Below are positions 45,101-53,992 of a stretch of 64,000 nucleotides of DNA, one piece after another. The notes beneath the pieces were generated by a model. It searched no databases and had not been told where the DNA came from. It saw only the letters and a program-made list of their open reading frames with translations. Numbering within the stretch: position 1 is the stretch's first letter; the number at the start of each line of letters is the position of its first letter. The position numbers were made by a program, and so were the translations under genes. Source of the stretch: CAZDBA01 sp965224765 (GTDB taxonomy: Bacteria; Planctomycetota; Planctomycetia; Pirellulales; Pirellulaceae); contig CBDDAC010000019.1 of assembly GCA_965224765.1 (NCBI GenBank), forward strand, positions 124,001 through 188,000, given 5' to 3'.

Positions 45101-45629
45101 CGCGTTGGCTCCGCAGCGTTCTCATGACGTCGACCAGAGAAACTCGATCAAGTCCACTGGTCAATTTGTATAATGACTCAGCCGCATCGGTACTGTTCAA
45201 GGCACCGAGTTCCTGAATTTCACGCAGACCCACCGCAAAGACATTGTTGAAAATTGGCTCGTCGACCTCGCACATGATCGTGTTGAGCATCGCCGCGCCA
45301 TGAACCGTACCGTCGTGGTTGTCGGTTACCGCGAGATCGCCCACTCGATCCATATGTCGGTTGGGGTCCACATGCCGTTGAATCTCAAAACCGCCGCGTG
45401 GCGATTCGATGTACATGGAACCGCCAGCAAGTCCGCCGTAAACTGGAGGCGTGTACTTCTCCAGACGATCCTTGGCGAATCCAAAACAAAGCGAACGCAC
45501 AAACTGCATCAGCGTAGTTTTGCCTGCTTCGTTTTGTCCGTAGAAGACAGTGACTTCGTCAGAAACCGACTCGACAGTGAGTCCCTTCCAAACGCCAAAT
45601 CCATCTATTTGAAGGTCGGTAATCTTCAC
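42174..45629 (-). CDS. YhaN-like AAA/SMC ATPase with two membrane helices
   Basis: 1151 aa. Walker A GQNEAGKTT (about 31-39) at the N-terminus, very long coiled coils (about 180-420 and 540-900), and at the C-terminus an ABC signature KLSRGTREAVYLSLRLA with Walker B IVLDDVLVNFD. In the centre there are two adjacent hydrophobic helices (LSIIGLVFVAGTVLAGFGLIS and LGFLMMMLGAVCFFVAMGL) in place of a zinc hook; this is the YhaN arrangement rather than SbcC/Rad50. It probably works with the nuclease encoded 64 bp upstream on DNA ends or structures at the membrane. Same strand, probable operon. Confidence 0.87.
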   Translation of the reverse strand: MKITDLQIDGFGVWKGLTVESVSDEVTVFYGQNEAGKTTLMQFVRSLCFGFAKDRLEKYTPPVYGGLAGGSMYIESPRGGFEIQRHVDPNRHMDRVGDLAVTDNHDGTVHGAAMLNTIMCEVDEPIFNNVFAVGLREIQELGALNSTDAAESLYKLTSGLDRVSLVDVMRTLRSQRDDIWFNDPESKARLSGLFEKRRKLLQEIEELRTRSKRWSRVSAQTQEINHRLAELTTEIKTTEREARLVEVSIQIAERWQSRHVLQQQADAFGKLPDPQMIKVKDLDKLNSKIAQQRERINEIRHERLRVKSEGTQLPINRTLWAQKSRIQAVSEHLPWIESLMRQANHLNGEINTIENGMLAEVDGLGNQLKIRAKDVRDLSNRGLSSLKTNAKTFLEHEDRLNTLKQEADKAKFELGQTEEHLGTSISEHSDGIPGTIDDTSRHVNRLRRRIELEDKIQKLQVSRHGLEREIDDVVNEQVLPVNKLSIIGLVFVAGTVLAGFGLISSLFNGTFFTSSQMVDQFGNATSHLGFLMMMLGAVCFFVAMGLKYHWERIARDELDDYRHQIELIRQQLKRAKNERDEIERQLPETLVSGWDLELKDAESRMARLEDLVPLESRVKTARMSLEDLRHRITAQEREVTAKQETWRATLRSVGLPETLSPLQVKEITERSSRIASNHARVDQYKVELADRNRELGSLTHRIDELVQDAGVQIDTANPLERLTELNSHLNEQRQLVSTRREYIDRYKTLRGRFTKSKRELDRLVGLRHRLLASVGVDTEDEYRQFDIKHAQRRKLVSKQRQLTEQIAAALGNNFAEEDVQTHLETYGRSGLEKRWDDVQMEVEELKEQQTKLLQQRGEFLQEVKMLGEDSRLDEARLELNVIDAEMYDLKKRWQVLATSSQMLETIREGYEAKRQPETLKEASTYLERLTEGQYVRIWTRLVGEELLVDNSNDETITVDKLSRGTREAVYLSLRLALVGAYARRGTVLPIVLDDVLVNFDAHRARKAAELLCDFASKGFQILFFTCHDHMRDMFHLLGADVRILPNHRDVVEHQAMPYPYRGTVEPTYQPAAVAEVAPPVIVSHDAVELSTNEYDPELEFELSAVTDDQRIESRLRNELVYVSPDLDTPIDLSGNEDIWYESNSMVPKDLR

Positions 45630-45693
45630 CGCGCCTTACTCCTTGTCTTGTTTTGGAAATGTCTTCAGCCAACGGCAACGCGGCTGACCAATT

Positions 45694-46944
45694 TTAACTT
45701 TGCTGTTCTACTGACAACAGCGTGCTCAAATCCCGTCCGCCAGCGAGGTACTCAATTCCCAGCAAGCCAGTTTCATCCAGAATCCGCTTGCGCTGTTTCG
45801 AATCCACTCGACTCATCGAACTTGAAAACTCATCTTCAACCGTGCTCGGTAAATACTCGTGCAAAGCCAAATTGAGCGAATCGTCACTTTGATAACGTCC
45901 CACAGCTCGCAGAAAGTCGCCAAGAATGGTGTCTTCTTCGTAGCAACCTGCTGGCAATGAGTCGGGAACTTCGATTGTCAATCGAACGGACCACAGCCCA
46001 CGTTCACTTTGCCCAAACTCGTCACGTAACCAGTTTAGCAGTTCTTCCTTCCATTGGGGCGTTCGTATCGCCTGATTGAAGGGGCCCGTAGTCGCCAAGT
46101 GCCAGTTGACCAAGACGGTTTGCTCGCTGGCGTCGGAGACGACTTTCAGGGCTCGTTCTCCAAGTACATTCTTGAGCTCGTCCAGTTTTACATCTTCGCT
46201 GATGGCGACCTTTTGAGGGCTCCAGCGTACCGAATCGATCTCGCAACTCTGCAGTCGAATTTTCCCGTTATTGTCCACCCGGATCAATCGGACGCCGTGT
46301 GCACCCGATTCCGATGGCTTGCGGCCTTGATGAGTGCCGGAATAAACAATCAATCCCAGCTCTTTATCAAGTGTACTGCTTTTGTGACGTCCACCCATCG
46401 CCCAATAGCGAATATTGGGTGCCGTGAGAGTCGTTGAATCAATATCGCCGTGAGTCAACGCAATAGGAAACGGAACTCCTGGCTCAATAATAAAATCCGA
46501 GGTGGACTTGCGTCGAGGATCATGGCCGGCGCCGAGAATCGTCGCAACAGGTTTTCCAGCTCGTAGATGAGTAACTTCCTCAACGACCGAGGATGAGAAC
46601 GTCACTACGTTTTCAGGCAACTCGATCGAATTCGGCCAGCGCTCAGGATGGTCGACCTCTCCAGCGCACCAATAAACTCCGATTTCCTTCTCTGCCAGTC
46701 GCTGGAATTGACTCAGCATAAAAGCTGCGGCTCGTGGGCCACCAGAAACCAGGTCAAACAAATCGCCTGCCAACAGGACAAAATCCACTTTTTCAGCGAT
46801 CGCCAAATCAAAGATTCGCCGCGCGGCCACATAAGGCGCATTTGCAATAACCGACTTGAGATGAGGCGGCAGCTGAGCCAACCCCTTCATGGGTTCATCC
46901 AAATGAAAGTCGGATGCGTGAATAAACTTGACGGAATCTGCCAT
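45694..46944 (-). CDS. YhaO/SbcD-like metallophosphoesterase with altered metal motifs
   Basis: 416 aa. Motifs: FIHASDFHLDEP (first metal-binding DxH) and LLAGDLFD (GDxxD) are intact. The usual GNHD is replaced by a GEVDHP context (CAGEVDHPERW), and the usual GHxH by MGGRHKSST, while a THGDID is present between them. The protein may keep the fold with altered or reduced nuclease activity, or use shifted His ligands. Its gene is followed after 64 bp by the YhaN-like ATPase; in characterised pairs the two form a nuclease complex. Confidence 0.82.
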   Translation of the reverse strand: MADSVKFIHASDFHLDEPMKGLAQLPPHLKSVIANAPYVAARRIFDLAIAEKVDFVLLAGDLFDLVSGGPRAAAFMLSQFQRLAEKEIGVYWCAGEVDHPERWPNSIELPENVVTFSSSVVEEVTHLRAGKPVATILGAGHDPRRKSTSDFIIEPGVPFPIALTHGDIDSTTLTAPNIRYWAMGGRHKSSTLDKELGLIVYSGTHQGRKPSESGAHGVRLIRVDNNGKIRLQSCEIDSVRWSPQKVAISEDVKLDELKNVLGERALKVVSDASEQTVLVNWHLATTGPFNQAIRTPQWKEELLNWLRDEFGQSERGLWSVRLTIEVPDSLPAGCYEEDTILGDFLRAVGRYQSDDSLNLALHEYLPSTVEDEFSSSMSRVDSKQRKRILDETGLLGIEYLAGGRDLSTLLSVEQQS

Positions 46945-47186
46945 CAGCCGCCCTCCTTGCGTCTGCTATGGCCGAGTATTTCAACTTGGCGGGTTCAGGA
47001 TCTGCCAATGCCCACTCGCTCTGCGGTAGGCACCTGCTCAACGGGCCTCATCGCCCGATACAAACAGTTGAAGGAAAAGTCTAACCCAATTCGATTTTCT
47101 GACAAACATCAACGAAGTTTCAGCATTATTGGGCCTTAGGAAAATGCTATCAGTCTGCTAAAGTTGCCCAATCTACGTGGGAAAAT

Positions 47187-47206
47187 GTCAATTGGGCCCA
47201 TTTGAC
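47187..47206. promoter_or_regulatory. 20-bp imperfect palindrome between divergent genes
   Basis: GTCAATTGGGCCCATTTGAC is symmetric except at one base pair, with the perfect core TGGGCCCA. It lies between the YhaO-like gene (start 46944, minus) and the RlmM-like gene (start 47286, plus), 80 bp upstream of the latter. Candidate operator for an unknown regulator. Confidence 0.4.
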
Positions 47207-47285
47207 ACCGTCCAACTCACCTTGTTGTATCTGCACGCACCCAATCCAATCCATAAAAATCGTCAAACAACGTCAGACCCAAATC

Positions 47286-48371
47286 ATGCCTGAGCCTACA
47301 TCGTTCATCTATGTGACTTGCCAAGTCGGCTCGGAAGCACTCTGCAAAGCTGAGCTCTCTGCCTCGCAACCCGATTGGAAATTCTCATTCTCAAAACGTG
47401 GATTCTTGACCTTCAAGTTGCCCGAGGGACACCAAGTTGATCCAAAGTTTGTACTCAAATCGACCTTTGCCCGGTCCTATGGATGGTCTTTAAATAACCA
47501 CAAATCAGACGACGCAATCGAACTGGCCAAGCAAGTTGCCGAAAACGAGATTCTTAAGCAAGCCCAACATTTGCACGTCTGGCAACGAGACTCGGGCGTA
47601 CCCGGCAAACGAGGATTCGAACCAGGTCAATCGGCATTGGCAACTGAAATTGGCGAGCTGATCCTCGGAAGATTGCAAAGCGAACCCAAGCCGTTGCTCA
47701 ATCGCCGTGCTCAGCCGGATGACCTTGTCTTTGATCTCGCCATGGTTGACCCCAACTGGTGGTGGCTAGGTTGGCATCGCGTAGGCACGACATTTCAACG
47801 TTGGCCTGGCGGTGTTCCGATGTTCGAAATGGAAGACAAGCTCAGCCGGGCTTACTTCAAACTAAAAGAAGCATTATTGTGGGCGGGAATTTTCGTACGC
47901 CCCGATGATGTGTGTGTCGAGATCGGTAGCGCACCTGGTGGTGCAGCTCAACTTCTGTTGGAAATGGGCGCCAAAGTCATTGCCGTAGACCCTGCCGAGT
48001 TGGAGGATGAAGTCGCCCAGCATCCCAACATGACCTACATCCGAAAACGCGGTCGTGAAGTTCGCAAGAAAGAATTCAGTTCCGCACGATGGCTGCTTGC
48101 CGACATGAACGTCGCCCCCAAGTACACTCTGGATACCATCGAAGACATAGTGACTAACGACCAAGTCAACGTATCGGGAGTCATACTGACATTGAAGCTG
48201 CTGGAAAAATCTGTCGCAGCAGATATTGAGCAGTGTCGACAACGCGTTGCCCAATGGGGAATGCAGGTAGTGAAAACTCGTCAGCTGGCCTTCGGTCGGC
48301 AGGAGTATTGCCTGGTCGCCCTAAAAGACAAGTTCGTTCTACGAGCGGGCAAAAAGAAGGGCAATAAATGA
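47286..48371 (+). CDS. RlmM-like SAM-dependent RNA 2'-O-methyltransferase
   Basis: 361 aa from the ATG at 47286 (MPEPTSFIYVTCQVG); the longer frame from 47202 adds unlikely residues. N-terminal THUMP-like part (about 5-90), then an FtsJ-type Rossmann methyltransferase: VCVEIGSAPGGAAQLLLEMG is the SAM loop, and the catalytic K-D-K residues are in FEMEDKLSRAYFKLKEA, WLLADMNVAP and ILTLKLLE. E. coli RlmM makes Cm2498 in 23S rRNA; this is the closest family, but the target is inferred. The stop is TGA. The ABC-F gene follows 99 bp later on the same strand. Confidence 0.8.
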   Translation: MPEPTSFIYVTCQVGSEALCKAELSASQPDWKFSFSKRGFLTFKLPEGHQVDPKFVLKSTFARSYGWSLNNHKSDDAIELAKQVAENEILKQAQHLHVWQRDSGVPGKRGFEPGQSALATEIGELILGRLQSEPKPLLNRRAQPDDLVFDLAMVDPNWWWLGWHRVGTTFQRWPGGVPMFEMEDKLSRAYFKLKEALLWAGIFVRPDDVCVEIGSAPGGAAQLLLEMGAKVIAVDPAELEDEVAQHPNMTYIRKRGREVRKKEFSSARWLLADMNVAPKYTLDTIEDIVTNDQVNVSGVILTLKLLEKSVAADIEQCRQRVAQWGMQVVKTRQLAFGRQEYCLVALKDKFVLRAGKKKGNK

Positions 48372-48470
48372 TTGAAGAATCGCTACCGCATCGCCAACCC
48401 GTTCCACTTGTTGGATCTGCATTGGAAGTTTACCCTTTGGCTCACAAATTCACGTACCAGCAGCAAGATC

Positions 48471-50276
48471 ATGTCCCTAGTTACCATTGAAAATTTGACC
48501 ATTGGATTCCAGGGACCTCCGCTATTGGACGGGGTCTCCTGCCGCATTGATCCCGGTCAACGCATTGGCCTTCTCGGTCGAAATGGCGCAGGCAAAACCA
48601 CGCTGATGCGAATCCTCAATGGCGATGTTGAACCTGATAGCGGAAACATCGTCTTGACGGCTGGCACCCATATCGCACTTCTCCAACAAGACGTTCCAAA
48701 AAACACATTTGGAACGATCGCCGAAATCGTGGCAACCGGTTTGCCGCCGCTAAAAGCAACTGACGACGAGAAAGTCAAATGGCAACAGGAAAACGAAGTC
48801 GCTCAAATCATTTCTCGGATGCAACTGGAAAACGAAACCCGGTTTGAAACCCTATCTTCGGGAATGAAGCGTCGCGTCATGTTGGCTCGAGCCATCGTCT
48901 CCAAACCCGCACTATTGTTGCTTGACGAACCCACAAACCATCTGGACATTACGGCCATCAACTGGCTGGAAGAATTCCTGCTCAAATGGCCAGCCTCATT
49001 CATGTTTGTAACGCACGACCGCATGTTCCTTAGGCGAATGGCGACAAGGATTCTCGAGATTGATCGCGGAAGACTGTTCGACTGGACCTGCGATTACGAA
49101 ACCTTCCTGGTTCGTAAAGAACAGGCGTTGGCAGCGGAAGAAAAACAGAACGCCCTGTTTGACAAGCGCCTTGCGGAAGAAGAAGCCTGGATCCGACAGG
49201 GGATCAAAGCCAGGCGAACTCGAAACGAAGGGCGCGTACGATCTCTCAAAAAACTGCGTGTAGAGCGTGGCGATCGACGTGACCAACTGAAAACATCCAG
49301 CTTGCAAATCCAGGAAGGCAACCGCAGTGGAACTCAGGTCATCGAAACCAAGGACATCAGCTACGCCTACGATGCCGCTCCGATTATCCGTGACTTTTCC
49401 ACCAAAATCCTTCGTGGAGACAAAGTTGGAATCATCGGCCCCAACGGCGTTGGGAAAACGACGCTGATCAAACTCCTGCTGGGTGAACTTCAGCCAGATA
49501 CTGGATCCGTCCGACTTGGCACCCATCTGGAAATCGCCTACTTCGATCAACTACGAGAGCAACTGGATCCCAATGAAACGGTACAACAAAATGTCGGCGA
49601 AGGTTACGATCACGTCAACATCGGTGATCAAAAGAAACATATCATTGGATATCTACAGGAGTTTTTGTTCTCTCCCGAACGTGCCAGGACGCAAGTAAAG
49701 TTTCTTTCCGGGGGTGAGCGAAACCGGATCCTTCTTGCCAAGCTATTCACCAAAACAGCCAACCTAATCGTACTCGATGAACCAACCAACGATCTGGACA
49801 CCGAGACACTTGAAATGCTCGAAGAGAAATTGGTGGAGTTCCAGGGAACCATCCTGGTTGTCAGTCACGATCGTGCCTTTTTGAACAACGTCGTCACAAA
49901 CAGTTTGGTATTTGAGAACGGCGGACTCAAAGAATATGTCGGCGGATACGACGACTGGGTCAGACAGACGACTCCAAATTTGGAAACTGCCAAGTCTTCT
50001 GAAAAGAAAGAGAAAAAGAAAAAATCTGCCCCTGCGAAAGAGCAGCCGAAAAAACTAAAATACAAAGAAAAACTGGAATTGGAAAAATTACCAGGTCTCA
50101 TTGAAGTTCACGAAGCTGAAATCGCGCAGCTCCACGAATCGATGGCTGATCCAGCTTTCTACCAAAATCCCAAAGATGAAATTGCCGAAAGTCAAAAGAA
50201 GCTAAATGACCTCGAATCCGCACTGAAGCGAAGTTACGAAAGATGGGAAGAACTGGTATTACTAAGCGACGGGTAA
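48471..50276 (+). CDS. Uup-type ABC-F ATPase
   Basis: 601 aa from the ATG at 48471 (MSLVTIENLTIGF), since the extra upstream residues of the longer frame do not belong to the family. Two ABC domains in tandem: Walker A GRNGAGKTT and GPNGVGKTT; signatures LSSGMKRRVMLARA and LSGGERNRILLAKL; Walker B LLLLDEPTNHLD and LIVLDEPTNDLD; a Y/R-rich linker helix between them (about 235-300). The C-terminal Lys-rich segment and coiled coil (about 520-600) match Uup, which acts on ribosome/DNA structures; no membrane domain. Role in translation or DNA stability is inferred from the family. Confidence 0.92.
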   Translation: MSLVTIENLTIGFQGPPLLDGVSCRIDPGQRIGLLGRNGAGKTTLMRILNGDVEPDSGNIVLTAGTHIALLQQDVPKNTFGTIAEIVATGLPPLKATDDEKVKWQQENEVAQIISRMQLENETRFETLSSGMKRRVMLARAIVSKPALLLLDEPTNHLDITAINWLEEFLLKWPASFMFVTHDRMFLRRMATRILEIDRGRLFDWTCDYETFLVRKEQALAAEEKQNALFDKRLAEEEAWIRQGIKARRTRNEGRVRSLKKLRVERGDRRDQLKTSSLQIQEGNRSGTQVIETKDISYAYDAAPIIRDFSTKILRGDKVGIIGPNGVGKTTLIKLLLGELQPDTGSVRLGTHLEIAYFDQLREQLDPNETVQQNVGEGYDHVNIGDQKKHIIGYLQEFLFSPERARTQVKFLSGGERNRILLAKLFTKTANLIVLDEPTNDLDTETLEMLEEKLVEFQGTILVVSHDRAFLNNVVTNSLVFENGGLKEYVGGYDDWVRQTTPNLETAKSSEKKEKKKKSAPAKEQPKKLKYKEKLELEKLPGLIEVHEAEIAQLHESMADPAFYQNPKDEIAESQKKLNDLESALKRSYERWEELVLLSDG

Positions 50277-51134
50277 TTGAATTTCATTAGAAACCTTCCG
50301 TTCGTTAGAATACGAAGCCGCTCGAATGGGTTGAAGAAAAATTGACGCTAATCGGAGCCAAGATCTAGTTGTGACTTGAGAGTGCAACCGCTCGAAAACT
50401 CATCATGCGCCCCGTGGGCGCGTTATCAAGTCAATTGCGGTTAAAGATAAGACTTGCTTGATTGATCCCAAGTGCCTCTGCGTGTTCCTGGAATACCTGT
50501 CAGCATCCACGTTTGAGAGGAACAAGAATTGTTTCGGCAGGAGCCTCAACCTCCCGTAAAAGGCAAAAACCTCGATGGCGGGTGCCATGCTCCTCGCTTG
50601 CGTGGGCATGTGGTGTTCTGCCAACAGCCCAGTGCCTCGCCCGTCTTCGATTGGCGGGCCAAGAACATCAGATACTCCGGTTTTCTCCCCCTTGTTACCC
50701 GCAATTCAAAACGGTCCGGGTACTAGACCTGCGCAGGGCGTTTCTCTGGCACCTAGTCGTTATGGGGGGGAGGGAGCGTTGTTAGTTCGGCACCGCTCTG
50801 ATTTAATTCAGAACTGTGATTCATGACACTCAACGCTAAGTTATGGGCGGCCCAACGTACCTTTTGGGCTAACAAACACTTGCCCAACTTGCACCCGCCT
50901 CATTTTCGCTTGGATACACTGGAGTTGCGCCAAACATCAAGTTTCCAATTTCGGTCGGGTCTTCGTTCCGGCAACGCAGTTGAAACACAATCGGCAACTC
51001 GGAGATGCATCACTGCCAGGGCCAAGTTAAAACTGATCGTATCTACAATGCCGCGTCCGCTTCAAACACTTGAACATTGCGTTTCAACAGTCCACAATCC
51101 CAGCACCACGCCTCGTACTATTGAAGTTGTTTAA
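50277..51134 (+). other. Non-coding region with a dispersed repeat copy
   Basis: 858 bp without a supported gene. At 50531-50555 it carries one copy of a repeat also present twice around 57633-57744. A frame at 50823-51131 ends just before the kinase gene but has no ribosome-binding site or recognisable protein. The end of this stretch should hold the kinase promoter. Confidence 0.4.
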
Positions 51135-53726
51135 GTGAAATTGCCACGCATCATCATATTCACATCAGTTCTTTGGGTTCTGTTTTCACTTGGAAACACG
51201 ACAGTCGCCCAAAAACAAAACCTGACTCATCTTATTGATGAGTATTCTGAATTTGAGTGGCAGCTATCCGTTGCAAAAAATGCCCTGAATCAGGCAAGTG
51301 CCCCCGTTGTTGATAAAATCAAACAGATAAACCAAGCGGGAAAAAATACAGCGGAGAGAATACGAGCCATTGGCGTCGACCGCGGAAATACTTCAACCGA
51401 AGCCAGGGGCCTAATCAGGCTGGCCTATACACTTGCTTTGGAGAATCAACCTGCCCAGAAATGGCGGCAAAAAATTGACCGCAGCTTCGAGCTTGTCGCA
51501 AACGATATCCACAGTATCGCGAACGTCGAATGCTTGATGTATTCGGGTCACATTCTTGGCATGCTTGACAATGCCCCCGCAGAATCAAAAAAAGGGAGAC
51601 GCAATCTCGAGGAGGCAATTCGAATTGCAGTGGAGCTGCAAGACGACGTTTTGCTAACGCGAACATTGAACTTTCTGGCAGAAGTATTGCTGAATCAAGA
51701 ACAAGTTTATCTTGCGCGAGATTACGCGGTACGAGGTTTGATCGTTGCAGAAAGCACCGATGACGAAGTGCTGCTGAAAGTTGCCTTGACCGCAATGATC
51801 GTCGTTTGTCGATACCATCACGGCGTGGATGCGGTTCTCCCCTATGCAAAACGACTTCAGAAGATTGCACCGGATTCCCAAATCGCAAGGTTTACCATCG
51901 AGTTTTGCGAATGCGACCCGAAACTCATTTCATTGCTTACTGAGGCAATCCAGATCTCCAAACAATCTGCGCCTTCGATGGCCGTTACGAAGGAGTTGGC
52001 GGGCTACCAACATCTACTGGGATTGATCTTTCAACGAAGGGGTGAGCTACCCAAGGCAATCGAATTCTTTTCACAAGCCTTAAAAAGCTATCAAACTATC
52101 GACGATTCCCAATCCCTTGCGTCATGCGCCCTTCCAATCGCCGTTTTAAAGATTGAGCTGGGGCAAGAAGTCAATGATTTGGCCGCTCTTGAATGCTACG
52201 CACCCATGACCAATTCCTTCCGACGCAACCTCGAGTTTGCCGAGCAAATGGCCGACATCTATTTTGCCGTAGGAGAATACGAAAAAGCCAAAGAGTGGAA
52301 AGCAAATTCGCATGAGTATCACCAAGAGCTATCCATGCGAGCTCTTGCAAACTCTCAGACTTCGGGAACCAACTTTTGGGATGTTGAGCTCAAGTATCGC
52401 GAAGCGAAAGCGGCTCAAAAAGAACAACGAAAAGAAAACCAACTCTACTACTCAACCTTGGCCGGTATTGCGGCATTTCTTGTTTTGGCATTGGCCGTCG
52501 GGTGGACCCAGTACCAAACCATTAAAAAATCAAACGCGAAGCTGGAACGTATCGTCGATGAACGAACTCGATCACTTTCGACCGCATACGAAAAAGCGGA
52601 ACTGGCCACCCACTCCAAAAGTGAGTTTCTGGCGAAAGTAAACCACGACATCAGAAACCCCCTCACCGCAATCATCGGATATTGCGACCTACTCCAGTTC
52701 AATGCGGACTCCGGGGAAATTGCCTCAGAGCAAACGGAACAGTTCGTTTCAGGAATCACCTCATCGAGCAAACACCTTCTGAAAATTGTCGAGGACGTCC
52801 TGGACGTTTCGAGGATTGAACAAGGGCATGTTTCGATTACCAACGGATGGTTTTGCCTACAAGAGATGTGCAAAGACATTGAGAAAATGGTTTCAGAGCA
52901 AGTCAACCAAACGACGCTTCAATTCCATATTCGCTGCGACTCGGAATCAGAGAACGTGTTCTCTGATGAAGTTCGAATAAAACAGATCATTTTGAACCTT
53001 GTAAACAACGCCATCAAGTTTACGGAAACAGGATTCGTGCATGTTGAGATTTCTCATCAACCTGTAGAAGACTCCAGCCAACTGCAGATTGAGGTTTCCG
53101 ATTCAGGTAGCGGGATCCCAGCACTTCTTCAAGCATCGATTTTCGAGCCGTTTTTTCAATGCCCCACCGATAAGGCGCATGCGGGGGCCGGTTTGGGACT
53201 CAATATCGTAAGTAGTCTGGTTGAGGCGATTGGAGGTAAAATTCAAGTCGACAGTCAGGAATCTGTCGGCACAAAGTTCAACGTAAGCCTGCCCATCGAG
53301 ACAACTGAAGCCGTCGTCCAGCAAAAATTCGTCTCTGCCGAGCCAACACCTCGATACAAGGTACTCGTTGTTGATGACAAACCAAATGTTCGCGATGCAA
53401 TTTGTAAGCAACTCCAAATCCAAGGGATTTTAACGGAATGTTCGGATTCGATCCAGCCGACCCTCAGCATCATAAAAAGCTGGAAACCAGACTTTGTATT
53501 TCTTGATTTAAGAATGCCAGGTACCAGCGGGTTCGAATTTTTCACGGTGATTCGTGAGCAAGTCAGTCCGCCGCCTTACTGCGTCGCCGTTACCGGTGAC
53601 GCGACGGAGCAAGTCAAGGAAAAATGCCTCGCCTCCGGATTTGACGGATTTCTGGCAAAACCAATTCGCAATTCGAAACTCAGCGCGTTGTTCGAGCAAT
53701 TCAAAACTCAAGCACGACTTTCCTAG
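51135..53726 (+). CDS. Hybrid sensor histidine kinase with periplasmic TPR repeats
   Basis: 863 aa, GTG start. Signal/anchor (IIIFTSVLWVLFSLG), a periplasmic TPR-like helical region (about 60-400, e.g. LIFQRRGELPKAIEFFSQALKSYQTI), one transmembrane helix (STLAGIAAFLVLALAVGW), HisKA with phospho-acceptor His504 in NHDIRNPLTAI, HATPase_c with N-box NLVNNAIKF, G1 DSGSGIP and G2 GAGLGLNIV, and a C-terminal receiver with phospho-acceptor Asp791 in VFLDLRMPG and the Lys in LAKPI. It likely senses an envelope signal through the TPRs and passes phosphate on to an unlinked partner; no response regulator gene adjoins. Downstream is the TGA-containing peroxiredoxin-like gene, 267 bp away. Confidence 0.9.
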   Translation: MKLPRIIIFTSVLWVLFSLGNTTVAQKQNLTHLIDEYSEFEWQLSVAKNALNQASAPVVDKIKQINQAGKNTAERIRAIGVDRGNTSTEARGLIRLAYTLALENQPAQKWRQKIDRSFELVANDIHSIANVECLMYSGHILGMLDNAPAESKKGRRNLEEAIRIAVELQDDVLLTRTLNFLAEVLLNQEQVYLARDYAVRGLIVAESTDDEVLLKVALTAMIVVCRYHHGVDAVLPYAKRLQKIAPDSQIARFTIEFCECDPKLISLLTEAIQISKQSAPSMAVTKELAGYQHLLGLIFQRRGELPKAIEFFSQALKSYQTIDDSQSLASCALPIAVLKIELGQEVNDLAALECYAPMTNSFRRNLEFAEQMADIYFAVGEYEKAKEWKANSHEYHQELSMRALANSQTSGTNFWDVELKYREAKAAQKEQRKENQLYYSTLAGIAAFLVLALAVGWTQYQTIKKSNAKLERIVDERTRSLSTAYEKAELATHSKSEFLAKVNHDIRNPLTAIIGYCDLLQFNADSGEIASEQTEQFVSGITSSSKHLLKIVEDVLDVSRIEQGHVSITNGWFCLQEMCKDIEKMVSEQVNQTTLQFHIRCDSESENVFSDEVRIKQIILNLVNNAIKFTETGFVHVEISHQPVEDSSQLQIEVSDSGSGIPALLQASIFEPFFQCPTDKAHAGAGLGLNIVSSLVEAIGGKIQVDSQESVGTKFNVSLPIETTEAVVQQKFVSAEPTPRYKVLVVDDKPNVRDAICKQLQIQGILTECSDSIQPTLSIIKSWKPDFVFLDLRMPGTSGFEFFTVIREQVSPPPYCVAVTGDATEQVKEKCLASGFDGFLAKPIRNSKLSALFEQFKTQARLS

Positions 53727-53992
53727 AATCGAAATAAATATTCAATCGCTGACGATCGAAAAGCGTTCCACCGGACTCGTCGTCTCAAGCTCCTTGGCTA
53801 GTTCGTGCACTGTGGGAACCATGCTCGACCCGAGACCGTATTCAGGATGGGACAATACAGCCATCTAGCAATACGCATTATGCGACAAAGTACAGAATCG
53901 TACCGTTTCCTGTGTGCGTCCCAGCACCGATCACTGGATTCAAATTCGTTACACTGGCCAATCTTTCTCACTACCCCTTTATGAGGCCATCG
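53727..53992 (+). other. Intergenic region before the selenoprotein candidate
   Basis: 266 bp between kinase and peroxiredoxin-like gene, same strand. I see no gene, no terminator with T-run and no clear binding site. The leader before the ATG at 53993 has no strong ribosome-binding site; an alternative in-frame ATG is at 53981. Confidence 0.35.

Noticed and set aside
50823..51134. Plus-strand frame of 103 codons before the kinase gene
   Set aside because: No ribosome-binding site, composition rich in Arg/Thr/His without domain pattern, and no similarity I recognise.
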